From Blastococcus saxobsidens (GTDB lineage: Bacteria > Actinomycetota > Actinomycetes > Mycobacteriales > Geodermatophilaceae): DNA of 64,000 nt. Location of the stretch: NCBI RefSeq assembly GCF_002938435.1, contig NZ_POQT01000004.1, forward strand, positions 62,001 through 126,000, in the 5' to 3' direction. A program made the position numbers and the translations under genes. The first letter of the stretch is position 1; each line of letters starts with the position of its first letter. Positions 24,697-34,078 of the stretch are shown piece after piece. The notes beneath the pieces were generated by a model. That model worked only from the letters and a program-made list of their open reading frames with translations, had not been told where the DNA came from and did no database searches.

Positions 24697-26616
24697 TCAG
24701 CGGGCGTCCAGCAGTACCCCGGACAGGAAGTCGGTCAGCTCGTCGTGGGCCTCGAGGGGAAGTACGGCGGCGACGTACTGGTCGGGCCGGACGAGCACCA
24801 TGCAGCCCTGCTCGCGGTCGACCCCGCGCAGATCGAAGACGTCGTCGGCCTTCGGGTCTGGGCAGAACGCCTTCTCGTGGTCGATCAGCCCGAAGGGGCC
24901 CTTCCGGGGCAGCAGGACCGCCGGGAGCGTGCCGACTTCGAGGTTGCGGTGGCTCTGTTGGAAGACGGCGCGGACGTCGATGACCGAGTCCGGGTCGGCG
25001 CCGACCGGGGTGAACCGGGTCAGCGCCGACTTCTCCGCCGCCAGCTGCTCGAACAGCGCGCGGGCCCGAGAGCCTTCGGCCGCCGGGTCAGCCGGGTCGG
25101 CGAAGACGTACAGCCGCCATGCGCCGTCGGCCCGGACGGCGTGCCCGAGTTGGACCGGCTTGGCGTCGGCCAGCCGGATGACCGGGGCGGAGTGGAACCG
25201 CATGCCTAGGGGAAAGCCCCCGGCCAGCGACTGGTGGTCGGCGGTCCCGGTGATCATCGACGGCTGGTAGTGGGTGGCGACGCCGGCGGTGAACCGGCCC
25301 TGGACGGCAAAGTGGGCCTGGAACGCCTCCGGGTCCACGCCGTCCTCGTCGTCGGGGGAGGTGCGCGGCTTAGCGCTCATCATCCGGGCGAACTCGCGGT
25401 CGAAGTCGATGAGCTCCTGGGTGACCTTCTGCCGTTCGTCGGAGTAGGTGTGCAGCAGCTCCGGCCGGGCGGTGCCGCGCAGGACGGCGGCGAGCTTCCA
25501 GCCTAGGTTCCAGGTGTCGGCCATGGACACGTTCATCCCTTGGCCGGCCTTGGCGCTGTGCGTGTGGCAGGCGTCGCCGGCGATGAACACCCGGGGCAGC
25601 CGGTCCGGCATCTGCTCGACGGGCACGTCGTCGAATTTCGCGCACAGTCGCTGGCCAATCTCGTACACCGACCACCAGCCGACGGATTTCACGTCGATCG
25701 AGTACGGGTGCAGGATTCGGTTGGCCACCGCGGCGAGCTTCTCCGGGGTGACGCTGCGGCCATCCAGCATTTCCCGGTCGCTGACCTGGTCGAGCTCGAT
25801 GTAGAGCCGGACGAGGTAGCCGCCCTCGCGCGGGATGACCAGCAGGTTGCCCTGGTTGGCCGAGTGGATGATCGCCTTGAGTCGGATGTCGGGGAAGTCG
25901 GTGACCGCCAGGACGTCCATGACGCCCCAGGTCTGGTTAGTGGCATCGCCGACCAGCTGCTGGCCGATCGACGTGCGGACGGAGCTGCGAGCGCCGTCGC
26001 AGCCGACGACGTACCGCGCCCGGATCGTCGAGGTCCCGCCGGTCTCCTGGCCGTCCCGGACGTGGCGGAGCGTGACCGTGACGGGCTGATCCCCGTGGGG
26101 GGAGACCTGCACGTCCGCGGCCTGCAGCCCGTAGAAGGGCTCCAGCCGGGACGCCGAGCGGGCCATGGAGTCGCGCAGGTAGGCGAGCATCCGGGCCTGG
26201 TTGACGATCACGTGCGGGAACTCCGAGAGCCCGTCCTCGACGTCCTGGATGCGCCCCGTGCGGGTGATGCGGGCGGTGTCCTCCGGATCGGGCCGCCAGA
26301 AGGCGACCTCGTTGACCCAGTACGCCTCGGCGACGAGCTGGTCGGCCAGGCCGAAAGCCTCGAACATCTCCACGGTGCGACAGGCGACGCCGTCGGCCTG
26401 GCCCACCTCGAGCGGTCCGTCCCGCCGGTCGATGATCGCCGTCCGGATCTCGGGGAACCGGGCCAGCTGCGCGGCGAGAACCATGCCGGCCGGGCCGCAG
26501 CCGACGATCAGGACGTCGACCTCGTCGGGGAGCGCTGCGGGCCGTTCGGCCACCGAGGGGTGCGGCAGCTCCACGAGCGGGTCGCCGGGCCGGTAGCCGT
26601 CGAGGTAGAACTGCAC
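24697..26616 (-). CDS. mobA: FAD monooxygenase, probably 3-hydroxybenzoate 4-monooxygenase
   Basis: 639 residues from a GTG at 26616 with GGAGGG eight bases upstream. FAD/NAD(P)H aromatic hydroxylase motifs: GCGPAGMVLAAQL near residue 40, the DG motif VVGCDGARSSVR, and FIAGDACHTHSAKAGQGMN. The C-terminal thioredoxin-like domain of the phenol hydroxylase/MobA branch is present (residues about 450-639). Length and ending fit 3-hydroxybenzoate 4-monooxygenase, which gives protocatechuate, the same product expected from the phthalate genes at 40-49 kb; phenol 2-monooxygenase is the main alternative. It follows the Nudix gene by 73 bases on the same strand. Confidence 0.8.
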   Translation of the reverse strand: MQFYLDGYRPGDPLVELPHPSVAERPAALPDEVDVLIVGCGPAGMVLAAQLARFPEIRTAIIDRRDGPLEVGQADGVACRTVEMFEAFGLADQLVAEAYWVNEVAFWRPDPEDTARITRTGRIQDVEDGLSEFPHVIVNQARMLAYLRDSMARSASRLEPFYGLQAADVQVSPHGDQPVTVTLRHVRDGQETGGTSTIRARYVVGCDGARSSVRTSIGQQLVGDATNQTWGVMDVLAVTDFPDIRLKAIIHSANQGNLLVIPREGGYLVRLYIELDQVSDREMLDGRSVTPEKLAAVANRILHPYSIDVKSVGWWSVYEIGQRLCAKFDDVPVEQMPDRLPRVFIAGDACHTHSAKAGQGMNVSMADTWNLGWKLAAVLRGTARPELLHTYSDERQKVTQELIDFDREFARMMSAKPRTSPDDEDGVDPEAFQAHFAVQGRFTAGVATHYQPSMITGTADHQSLAGGFPLGMRFHSAPVIRLADAKPVQLGHAVRADGAWRLYVFADPADPAAEGSRARALFEQLAAEKSALTRFTPVGADPDSVIDVRAVFQQSHRNLEVGTLPAVLLPRKGPFGLIDHEKAFCPDPKADDVFDLRGVDREQGCMVLVRPDQYVAAVLPLEAHDELTDFLSGVLLDAR

Positions 26617-26689
26617 GTCGCTGTCCCTCCATGGGGGGTCTGGCTGACACAGCGGAAGGTTGCGCCGAGATGGCCAGGCCATCCCGCGG

Positions 26690-27250
26690 TCAGATCGACA
26701 CGCCGACCTGGGTCAGCCGGGGAAGGGCCGCATCGATGATGCGCAATGTAAGACCCCAGAGCAGATCGCCGGTCCCGAGAGGGATGACCTGGACCAGTCG
26801 GGGTTCCGGCCACGTGGGGAAGGAGAGTTCTTTCTCCTGCCGCACCCCGGGTCCGGTGAGGTAATCGAGTGAGACATCGACAACTCCCTCGATCTCGGCC
26901 GCCTGCAACTGCCACTGGCCGGTCGGCTGCCGAAGGCGACCGATGAACGGGAAGACCTGGAAGAGGGTCGTCCTGGTGTTCACCGGCGGCAACTCCGCGA
27001 CGATGTCGACGTCGTCGGGGTGCAAGCCGATCTCCTCCTGCGCCTCTCGTAGGGCCGTCGCGCGGAGATCGGCATCGGCAGGCTCGCGGTTTCCGCCGGG
27101 GAAGGCGAGTTGTCCTCCGTGGCGTCCGCCCGTGCTCCTGCGCACCAGTGTCAGATGCAGGGCTCCCTCGTGGCCGCGGTGCACCGGCAGCAGTACGGCC
27201 GCTTGCTTACGCGGTGGCTCCGAGGCGGGGACGGGCTCGGCGGGGGGCAT
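26690..27250 (-). CDS. Nudix hydrolase (CoA pyrophosphatase-like)
   Basis: 186 residues. The Nudix box is complete: GGNREPADADLRATALREA followed by QEEIGL, fitting Gx5Ex7REUxEExGU. The preceding LAFPGGN and the PPVNTRTTLFQVFPFIG segment resemble the CoA-pyrophosphatase (NudL/YeaB) branch. It would cleave CoA or related diphosphates in the cytosol. It sits upstream of the FAD monooxygenase and could be co-transcribed with it; a functional link is not obvious. Confidence 0.85.
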   Translation of the reverse strand: MPPAEPVPASEPPRKQAAVLLPVHRGHEGALHLTLVRRSTGGRHGGQLAFPGGNREPADADLRATALREAQEEIGLHPDDVDIVAELPPVNTRTTLFQVFPFIGRLRQPTGQWQLQAAEIEGVVDVSLDYLTGPGVRQEKELSFPTWPEPRLVQVIPLGTGDLLWGLTLRIIDAALPRLTQVGVSI

Positions 27251-27599
27251 GTGTTCCGTCCAACTGGGGCAGTGAGTACGGCGCCGTGGTGCGCCGCATC
27301 AGGTGGATGGGTTCGTTCGTCCGGATCTTGCTCAGCGGTGGCGTCGACTATGCTGTCTGAGAGGCGGGCTTACCAATGGGGGACACAATCTCTCGGGTCG
27401 ACAGCAAACGGCCGACCGCCTGCCTCCCTTCTGCGGGAGCACCTCCCCGCCGGCGGGGACCCGTGGAGTGGGCAACCCGGAACCATGACCGTGCGGGTCC
27501 GATGCTGGAGCGGCTCGACGCTCTCCGGCGTCCGTGCGGCGCCGCAATGCCCCCCCCTGCCCGCTTACGGCGGGTGAGAGCCGCCGGCACGAGGCGGGG
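27251..27599. other. 349-base gap
   Basis: No supported gene. A promoter for the leftward Nudix-monooxygenase unit probably lies here, but I cannot place the -10 and -35 boxes with confidence. Confidence 0.3.
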
Positions 27600-28121
27600 T
27601 CATCGAAGCGGACGCCGGGCGTGCCACCGAGCCAGCGACCGCTGTACGGCTGGGATGCCGATGTACACCGCGAGCGGCACGAGGATCATCGTCGAGACCA
27701 TCGTGCGAGGGACCACCGGGAGGTGCTCCAGAAGGTGCTCGCCGAGCGCGTTGAGGAGCAAGGCAAACGGCACGAGACCTGTCCACACGACAAGCGCGGT
27801 CCTGGCGCGCCCCGCCACCGGTTGCTGGGGCGCCAGTGCGATGGAGAGCTCCTCGGTGAGGGCGTCTCCCGCGGCGGTCAACTCCCCGCGTATGGAGCTG
27901 GACTCCCAAGCAGCGGCTTCGGTGGCAGAGGCGAACACGAGGGTGACACGAACCTCGTGTGTCCGCCGGGTGTGCCGCCGGTGGACGTCGGAGCCGACGA
28001 ATCCCGGAAACTGGGCGGCCGCGGTGCAGAGCTGATCTGCCCAGACATCGAGGCGTGCCTCCTGGGTGACCCGTGCTCGCCGCACCGCCGACATCGTCAC
28101 GGGTAGGGCGGTGGTTGCCAT
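27600..28121 (-). CDS. Membrane-anchored antibiotic-biosynthesis-monooxygenase-like (ABM fold) protein
   Basis: 173 residues from the ATG at 28121 (GAAGAAGG upstream). Residues about 10-100 look like an ABM ferredoxin-like fold: QLCTAAAQFPGFVGSDVHR, then VRVTLVFASATEAAAWESS. Two membrane segments follow near 113-132 and 140-160 with the basic end SLARWHARRPLR. Proteins of this two-part design are widespread in actinobacteria with no proven reaction; a role in oxidation or detoxification is only a guess. It is 165 bases from the ThDP enzyme gene on the same strand. Confidence 0.65.
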   Translation of the reverse strand: MATTALPVTMSAVRRARVTQEARLDVWADQLCTAAAQFPGFVGSDVHRRHTRRTHEVRVTLVFASATEAAAWESSSIRGELTAAGDALTEELSIALAPQQPVAGRARTALVVWTGLVPFALLLNALGEHLLEHLPVVPRTMVSTMILVPLAVYIGIPAVQRSLARWHARRPLR

Positions 28122-28286
28122 GTCGCCTTCTTCCAATAGCACCTACTGGGACAGGCAGTCACACGGAACTCTCCCGGGAATGTAGTCGGCCTCCTCCACC
28201 TGGACCGGACTGGCCGTGCCCGGTCCGGAGTGCCCGTGGGCACTGCCGTGACGGGCGCGGTTCGCGGCCTCGGGCGGCATCCGGCG

Positions 28287-29990
28287 TCACCGAGCTGCGA
28301 GCGGGGTGAGCCCGGGCGGGAGCCCGTACATCTGGTCCTGGATGACATCGATGATCGCCGGCCGTTCCTGCGCCAGCGCCTCCTCCACCGCCGATGCCAG
28401 GTCCTCGTCCCGCTCGACCCGCACCCCGAAGCCACCGAGCGAACGGGCGAACCCGGCGAAGTCGGGGTTGTTGTAGAAGACGCCGAGGTAGCGGCCGCCA
28501 TGAGCCATGCGCTGCCGGTCGCGGGTATTGCCGTAGGAAAAGTTGTTCATCACCAGGTTGACCAGCTGTATGCCCTCACGGACACAGGTCTCGAAGTCCT
28601 GTGCGACCATCCAGAAGCTGCCGTCCCCGCTGACAGTCACCAACCGCTCCTCCGGGCGTGCCAGGGCAATCCCCATCGCGGCGGGCAGCCCCCAGGCCAT
28701 GGCGCCACCGGCGGAGGCGTGCAACGTGTTCGGTCGGGACAGTCGCAGGTACCGGTGGGTCCACGGCGCGAAGCTCGGCGCGTCCTGGAGTAGCCGGATG
28801 CCTGGACGGTCGGCGAGTGACTGCAGTACGCGGATGGCGCTGATGCCACTCACCCCGGTACCAGGTTCGTCCGCTGTAGTGAGGTCCTCGCTGTCGAGCG
28901 ACGACACCTGCAGGTACTCGTCGCGCAGAGCTCTGCGGCGGGCGTCGCGCGGGCCGCTGCCGGCTGCCGGCAGCCGGTCGAGAAGTGCGGCGGTGGCGAG
29001 CCCGGCATCGGAGGTGATCCCCACGTCGGGAACGTAGACCCGGCCGAGCTCTGTGGGGTCGACGTCTACGTGCACCAGTCGGGTCTCTTCGGGGACCAAC
29101 GTCCACCTCTTGGTGGTGAACTCCGAGAAACGGCAACCAAGGGCGAGCAGCGCGTCGGCCTCACGCACCGTCCGTTCCGTCACCTCGTGTGCGCCGTAGC
29201 CGAGGGCACCGAGATAGGCGGGCGCGTCGTGCGAGACCACGCTCTGCCGCATCCACGTCGTCACGAGGGGTGCACCGAGCCGGTCAGCCAGCTGAAGGTA
29301 GACCGATGCGTCGCCTCGGGCCCCGCCGCCCAGGACGACGACCGGCCGCTCCGCACCGGCGAGGATGGCGACTGCCTCCTCGATGGCGGCGGGTGCGGGT
29401 GCCGGCGGGTGACTGCGGCGACGCGGCGCTGGCCCAAGGCCTTCGGGCGGCGCCGCCTGCAGGACGTCGAGCGGCAAGGAGACGACCACCGGGCCGGGGC
29501 GGCCGGATACCGAGGTCCGCACCGCGCGCTGAAGCAACTCCGGGATGCGGGCCACGTCGTGCACCTCGACCACCCACTTGGTCATCGGCCGGAAGGTTCC
29601 CACGACGTCCATCTCCTCGAACGCCCGTCGCTCCGAGATGCCGCCTGGGACCTGTCCCACCAGAACCAGCATCGGAATCGACTCGTCGTACGCGTTCTGC
29701 ACGGCGATGGACAGGTTCGCAGCCCCCGGCCCCCGGGACACTAGGGCCACGCCCGGCGCCGCCCCCCCGCGAGACATCCCATCGGCCAGGAAGCCGGCGA
29801 CCTGCTCGTGACGAGTCACAACGAAACGGACGCGTTCCTGCCGCCGGAGGCTGTCGATGACGTCCATGACCGTTGTCCCTGGGACGCCTGCGACGACTCG
29901 AATTCCTTCGGCCGCTAGACATGCCACGACGAGATCGGCCCCGGTGCGGCCGTGCTGCTCATCGGTGCGGAGCGGGGACTGTGTGGCCAT
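28287..29990 (-). CDS. ThDP-dependent enzyme of the acetolactate synthase/2-oxoacid decarboxylase superfamily
   Basis: 567 residues from the ATG at 29990, which has AGGAGG upstream. N-terminal domain has GVPGTTVMDVIDSL and the catalytic Glu in TRHEQVAGFLADG, the middle domain spans about 190-330, and the ThDP-binding part has GDGSFWMVAQDFE with the downstream MNN. The sequence is closer to acetolactate-synthase-like proteins than to classical benzoylformate decarboxylase. Divergent from an aldehyde dehydrogenase and near two 2-hydroxy-acid oxidoreductases, it could decarboxylate an aromatic 2-oxo acid to an aldehyde (mandelate-type pathway). That role is inference; a carboligase is the alternative. 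Confidence 0.8.
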   Translation of the reverse strand: MATQSPLRTDEQHGRTGADLVVACLAAEGIRVVAGVPGTTVMDVIDSLRRQERVRFVVTRHEQVAGFLADGMSRGGAAPGVALVSRGPGAANLSIAVQNAYDESIPMLVLVGQVPGGISERRAFEEMDVVGTFRPMTKWVVEVHDVARIPELLQRAVRTSVSGRPGPVVVSLPLDVLQAAPPEGLGPAPRRRSHPPAPAPAAIEEAVAILAGAERPVVVLGGGARGDASVYLQLADRLGAPLVTTWMRQSVVSHDAPAYLGALGYGAHEVTERTVREADALLALGCRFSEFTTKRWTLVPEETRLVHVDVDPTELGRVYVPDVGITSDAGLATAALLDRLPAAGSGPRDARRRALRDEYLQVSSLDSEDLTTADEPGTGVSGISAIRVLQSLADRPGIRLLQDAPSFAPWTHRYLRLSRPNTLHASAGGAMAWGLPAAMGIALARPEERLVTVSGDGSFWMVAQDFETCVREGIQLVNLVMNNFSYGNTRDRQRMAHGGRYLGVFYNNPDFAGFARSLGGFGVRVERDEDLASAVEEALAQERPAIIDVIQDQMYGLPPGLTPLAAR

Positions 29991-30074
29991 GGATCCTCCT
30001 GCGTCGACGGGTCTGACGGCAAAGGCGGTGCTGACCCGGGGGCCTTGACACAACCGCGCCCTTCGCAGAAGGTA

Positions 30075-30091
30075 TCTCTGCACCGCAGAGA
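30075..30091. promoter_or_regulatory. Inverted repeat in the 536-base divergent promoter region
   Basis: TCTCTGCACCGCAGAGA has perfect 6-base arms around a 5-base spacer. It lies between the ThDP enzyme gene (start 29990) and the aldehyde dehydrogenase gene (start 30527). Similar elements occur at 39825, 40171 and 48526, in front of other catabolic genes, so it may be an operator for one of the IclR proteins. The rest of 29991-30526 has no gene. Confidence 0.45.
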
Positions 30092-30526
30092 CATCAACCG
30101 TCGGAAGGACGAGTCGCCCGCGGCGGACGAGCCCACGGAGCGCGAACCGGCAGGAGAGCCGTGTCCATTCACGTCATCGCGTCGTGGCGCCGGTGCTTGT
30201 CCACATCACCGACCCCGGACTGCCAGTCGAACTCAGGGGCGGTCGCGCTCATCCCGGGCATTCCTCAACGGCACCTCTGTGCCGCGGAAGAGGCTCGGCG
30301 GTTGCCGACTGGCTCTGCCCATGGCGGGTTCGTGCTACGTCAGCGTCGAGTCAGCCCCCGAAGTGTCGACCGTGACCGGATGAACGGTCAACGGGCGTGG
30401 GGAGTGCCGCCCATCGGGTGGGCGGCACTGCGTTCTGAGCCGTGGCCCCGTTCGTGGTCCCGCACGACGACAAGCGGGCTGCGGGCACTCCAGCATCACC
30501 ACCTATCCAAGAGGAGACCGGACCCG

Positions 30527-31993
30527 ATGACCCTGCTCGAGAGTGCCCGTGCCGTGATCGATCGCCCCTTCGAGATCCAGCTCGGTGGCCGACCCATGCC
30601 GACGTCGCTCCGATATCACGTCGAAGATCCCACCACGGGCCACCGCCTGACCGACGCCCCGGACTGTTCGGCCGAGGAGGTGGACCGGGTCGTGCGTGCC
30701 GCCGCGGCGGCCCAGTCGGGGTGGGCGGCGCAGCCGGCTCGCGCGCGCGCCGGAAAGGTGCGTGAGTTCGCTGCCCTCCTCCGCGCGCACACCGACGAGT
30801 TGGCCACGATCGACGCCCTGGACGCAGGGTTCCCGCTGGCCGCCATGCAGGCCGATGTAGCAGCGGCGGCCACGCTGCTCGAGATTATGGCCGATCATGC
30901 GCTGGCGCTCGGGGGGGCGACATACCCGCTGTCCGAAAACCTGCACTACACGGTGCAGGAGCCGTACGGGGTGGTCGGGCGGATCGTGCCCTTCAACCAC
31001 CCCATATTCTTCGCCGCCGGAAAGGTCGCGGCTCCCTTGGTCGCCGGGAACGCGGTGGTCCTCAAGGCGCCGGACCAGACGCCCTTGTCGTCGCTACGCA
31101 TGTCGGAGCTGGCCGCGGAAGTGTTCGGTCCCGACCTTTGCGCCGTGGTCGCGGGCCGGGGGGAGATCAGCGGGAGGGCTCTCGTGGCTCACCCCTTGAT
31201 CCGTCGGATCGGGTTCATCGGCGCCCCTGGTACGGGCCGTCTCATCCAGCGTCAGGCCGCCGAGCACGGCGTCAAGCACGTGACCCTGGAGTTGGGCGGC
31301 AAGAACGCCCTGATCGTCATGCCCGACGCCGACCTCGCCAAGGCGGCCGACAGTGCCGTCTTCGGCATGAACTACACCGTTACCGCCGGGCAGTCCTGCG
31401 GGTCCACCAGTCGCCTCCTCTTGCACGAGTCGATCGCCGACGAAGTCCTTGCTGCCGTGGTGGAGCAGGTCGGTGCCATCCGAGTCGGGCATCCCCTGGC
31501 CGACGGGACAGCGATGGGGCCCGTCATCGACGGTCGGCAGTACGAGAAGTCCCTCTCTGCGGTTGCCGCTGCCCAAGCGGCGGGAGCGGAAGTCCTTGTG
31601 GGCGGGGGGCGCCCGAACACCGTCGGGGAGGAGGGGTGGTACGTGGCTCCCACTGTCCTGGGTCCCATGGCGCCCGACAACCCGGCTGCGGTCGAGGAGA
31701 TCTTCGGACCGGTCCTGTCCGTAATCACGTTCCGGGATGAGGACGAGGCGGTGGAGATCGCGAATCGGAGCGAGTACGGGCTCACCGCCGGCGTCTGGAC
31801 GAGTGATGTCACCCGGGCGCACCGCATGGCCTCCCGTCTCCAAGCCGGCTACGTATGGGTCAACGGCAGCTCTCGCCACTACTGGGGTCTTCCGTTCGGC
31901 GGTGTGAAGGCGTCGGGGGTGGGCCGCGAGGAGTCGGTGGACGAGTTGCTGTCGTACACGGAGACCAAGGCGGTGACGGTCGTCCTGGAGTGA
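30527..31993 (+). CDS. NAD(P)-dependent aldehyde dehydrogenase
   Basis: 488 residues, ATG after AAGAGGAG. The Rossmann-type nucleotide-binding part ([20 protein letters not shown]), the general base Glu at about 255 (TLELGGKN) and the nucleophile Cys at about 291 ([10 protein letters not shown]) are present, followed by the family ending [16 protein letters not shown]. It oxidises an aldehyde to the acid in the cytosol. Together with the divergent ThDP enzyme it would take a 2-oxo acid to a carboxylate; benzaldehyde-type substrates are likely from context but cannot be read from the sequence. Confidence 0.9.
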   Translation: MTLLESARAVIDRPFEIQLGGRPMPTSLRYHVEDPTTGHRLTDAPDCSAEEVDRVVRAAAAAQSGWAAQPARARAGKVREFAALLRAHTDELATIDALDAGFPLAAMQADVAAAATLLEIMADHALALGGATYPLSENLHYTVQEPYGVVGRIVPFNHPIFFAAGKVAAPLVAGNAVVLKAPDQTPLSSLRMSELAAEVFGPDLCAVVAGRGEISGRALVAHPLIRRIGFIGAPGTGRLIQRQAAEHGVKHVTLELGGKNALIVMPDADLAKAADSAVFGMNYTVTAGQSCGSTSRLLLHESIADEVLAAVVEQVGAIRVGHPLADGTAMGPVIDGRQYEKSLSAVAAAQAAGAEVLVGGGRPNTVGEEGWYVAPTVLGPMAPDNPAAVEEIFGPVLSVITFRDEDEAVEIANRSEYGLTAGVWTSDVTRAHRMASRLQAGYVWVNGSSRHYWGLPFGGVKASGVGREESVDELLSYTETKAVTVVLE

Positions 31994-32349
31994 GCGCCGT
32001 CCCGTCGGGCCACGCCAGGAGATGGTGGGCGCCGAAAGCCGGAGTGGAAGTGGCTGATCACCACACGGCGCGCTGAGGGTGGGTGAAGGATCGCGGCTCT
32101 TGGGCCGTGGTTGCAAGAGAATTCGTCATCGCGGGGGAAGACGCCGTATGCCGGATCGGCCCAAATTCGTGCACCCCACCCGATCAAGAAGGCACTGTCG
32201 CTTGCCTGGGCTCCCTGGACTGGCCCTGCGGCGCGCCGCTCGGCGGGGCGGTCCACGTCGGCGCGCGACCGGCGGGCGAGACCTGTTCGCGGCGGTTCAC
32301 GCGGAAGGGAGGATCCCGGTCGAGTACCGGCAGCACGTAACCTGGATCG
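31994..32349. other. 356-base gap
   Basis: No gene supported. The stretch leads into the first IclR regulator and should hold its promoter; no clear inverted repeat of the type found at 30075 was seen. Confidence 0.3.
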
Positions 32350-33141
32350 GTGACCGGAGTGCAGCCCCCCCCTTCCACACCGGAGTACGGCGCGCTGCCG
32401 CAGTATCCGATAGATTCAGTCGACAATGCCCTGCGACTGCTTGTTCTTTTCGGCGAGCGACCGACGTTGCGGCTCACGGACGTCAGCCGCGGTCTCGGGG
32501 TCGCGTCCTCCACTGCCCATCGACTGCTTGCGATGCTGCAGTACCGGGGGTTCGTCCGACAGGATGCGGCCACCCGCAGCTACGTGCCAGGACCCACGCT
32601 GGAACAACTGGCCTTCGATGTCCTCCGCCGGCTGGACGCGCGGACCCGTGCCCGCCCGATCCTCGAGCGGTTGAACGCCGAGCTGCAGGAGACCATTCAC
32701 TTGGGTCGTCTCGAGGGCAGCGCCGTCCATTTCGTCGACTCCATCGAGAGCTCGCGGGCGCTACGGGTGGTGGGCCGGCTCGGTCGTTCGATGCCCGCCT
32801 ACTGCACCTCCACGGGAAAAGCCCTCTTGGCCGGACTGTCGTGTGAGGAGCTCTCACAGCTGTATCCGGATGAAGAGCTGACCCGAATCACTGCCAATAC
32901 CATCGGAACGCGCACCGAACTACGAGCGGCCCTGGCCGATGTTCGCATGAATGGCTATGCCCAAAGTCAAGAGGAGAGTGAGGAAGGTGTCGCTTCGCTC
33001 GCCGTCGCGGTGACCGCGGATCGCTCCCCGCGGCTGGCGATCACCGTATCCGTGCCAGTGAGCCGGATGAGCGACGCGACGCGCAAAGAAATCCTCGAGC
33101 GACTCATCCCGGCGGCTGAGGAGCTGGGCGCGCTGCTGTGA
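32350..33141 (+). CDS. IclR-family regulator, copy 1
   Basis: 263 residues. N-terminal winged helix: SVDNALRLLVLFGERPTLRL, then DVSRGLGVASSTAHRLLAML. The effector-binding domain has YCTSTGKALLAGLS and ends around residue 260. It is strikingly similar to the second IclR gene at 45178 (ASSTAHRLLAMLQYRGF, ELQE.HLGRLEG, FVDSIESSRALRVVGRLGR identical or nearly so). IclR proteins of aromatic pathways usually bind a pathway acid and activate or repress nearby promoters. The methyltransferase gene follows 71 bases later. Confidence 0.9.
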   Translation: MTGVQPPPSTPEYGALPQYPIDSVDNALRLLVLFGERPTLRLTDVSRGLGVASSTAHRLLAMLQYRGFVRQDAATRSYVPGPTLEQLAFDVLRRLDARTRARPILERLNAELQETIHLGRLEGSAVHFVDSIESSRALRVVGRLGRSMPAYCTSTGKALLAGLSCEELSQLYPDEELTRITANTIGTRTELRAALADVRMNGYAQSQEESEEGVASLAVAVTADRSPRLAITVSVPVSRMSDATRKEILERLIPAAEELGALL

Positions 33142-33212
33142 TCGGCCGTCACCACTGAAGACGGTCTGGAATTCCCGAAGGTTCCAAACATGAGACAGAG
33201 TGAAGGAGGCGG

Positions 33213-34040
33213 GTGACGGGGCCCGTGAGTCGAGAAGATGCCCGACGAAGCGAGAGCGGTCGCACAGGGAAACGTCAGCAACGGGCGCTCCCCCCGGTCA
33301 ACCTCGAAGCCGCCGCCGAGTGGGATGCCGTGACCTACGACACGGTCGCCGATCCGCAGGCCCGCTGGGGAGCCGATGTCCTCCTGCGGGTTGCAGGAGG
33401 ACGGCGCGCCTTGGACGCCGGTTGCGGCAGCGGGCGGGTCACTGAGCAGCTGCTCGACAAGTTCCCGGACCTGACGGTCGTGGGAGTGGACCGCTCCGCT
33501 GCCATGCTGTCGGCCGCGCAGGACAGGCTCGCACGGTTCGGTGACCGGGTCACTCTGGTCCAGGCGGACCTCTCCGCCCCACTACCGGACGTCGGCCTGT
33601 TCGACCTGGTCTTCTCCACGGCGACCTTCCACTGGGTGCGTGACCACGGGAGGCTCTTCCAGCGGCTGGCGAGGGTCCTGGAAATGGGTGGACGATTGGT
33701 CGCACAGTGGGGCGGGCGAGGAAACATCGACTCCGTCGTGAATGCGATGCGCGATCTCGGATTGGACTCCAGCTACTGGCACTTCGCGGACCCGACGGAA
33801 ACCGCTGAGCACCTGCGGGAGGCGGGCTTCACCGACATTGCGGTGTGGTGCCATGCCGATCCGGCGACATTCGCGACCCGCGCCGAGTTGGAGCGCTTCC
33901 TCGAGTCGGTCGTCCTGTTCGAGGCGTTGGCCGGTATGCCCGACGAGCGCCGGCGGGACCTGATCGCCCGGGTAGCCGATCGGCTCGGTGCTCTGTCGAT
34001 CGATTACGTGCGCCTCAATGCGATGGCCGTTCGCGGCTGA
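33213..34040 (+). CDS. Class I SAM-dependent methyltransferase
   Basis: 275 residues from a GTG directly after AAGGAGG; a second GTG four codons on has better spacing. The SAM motif I reads ALDAGCGSGRVTEQLL, motif II VVGVDRSAAML, and the post-motif region FDLVFSTATFHWVRD resembles trans-aconitate 2-methyltransferase-type enzymes. The substrate is unknown; a carboxylate or catechol-type intermediate of the pathway is possible. It ends 38 bases from a convergent gene, with no obvious terminator. Confidence 0.8.
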   Translation: MTGPVSREDARRSESGRTGKRQQRALPPVNLEAAAEWDAVTYDTVADPQARWGADVLLRVAGGRRALDAGCGSGRVTEQLLDKFPDLTVVGVDRSAAMLSAAQDRLARFGDRVTLVQADLSAPLPDVGLFDLVFSTATFHWVRDHGRLFQRLARVLEMGGRLVAQWGGRGNIDSVVNAMRDLGLDSSYWHFADPTETAEHLREAGFTDIAVWCHADPATFATRAELERFLESVVLFEALAGMPDERRRDLIARVADRLGALSIDYVRLNAMAVRG

Positions 34041-34078
34041 TCCGCCGTCGATCGTGCCGCCGCGTACGTTCCGCCCGT

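Noticed and set aside
28287-29990. Firm naming as benzoylformate decarboxylase (mdlC)
   Set aside because: The N-terminal motifs are closer to acetolactate-synthase-like proteins, and the decarboxylase active-site His residues could not be confirmed. Only the superfamily is claimed.
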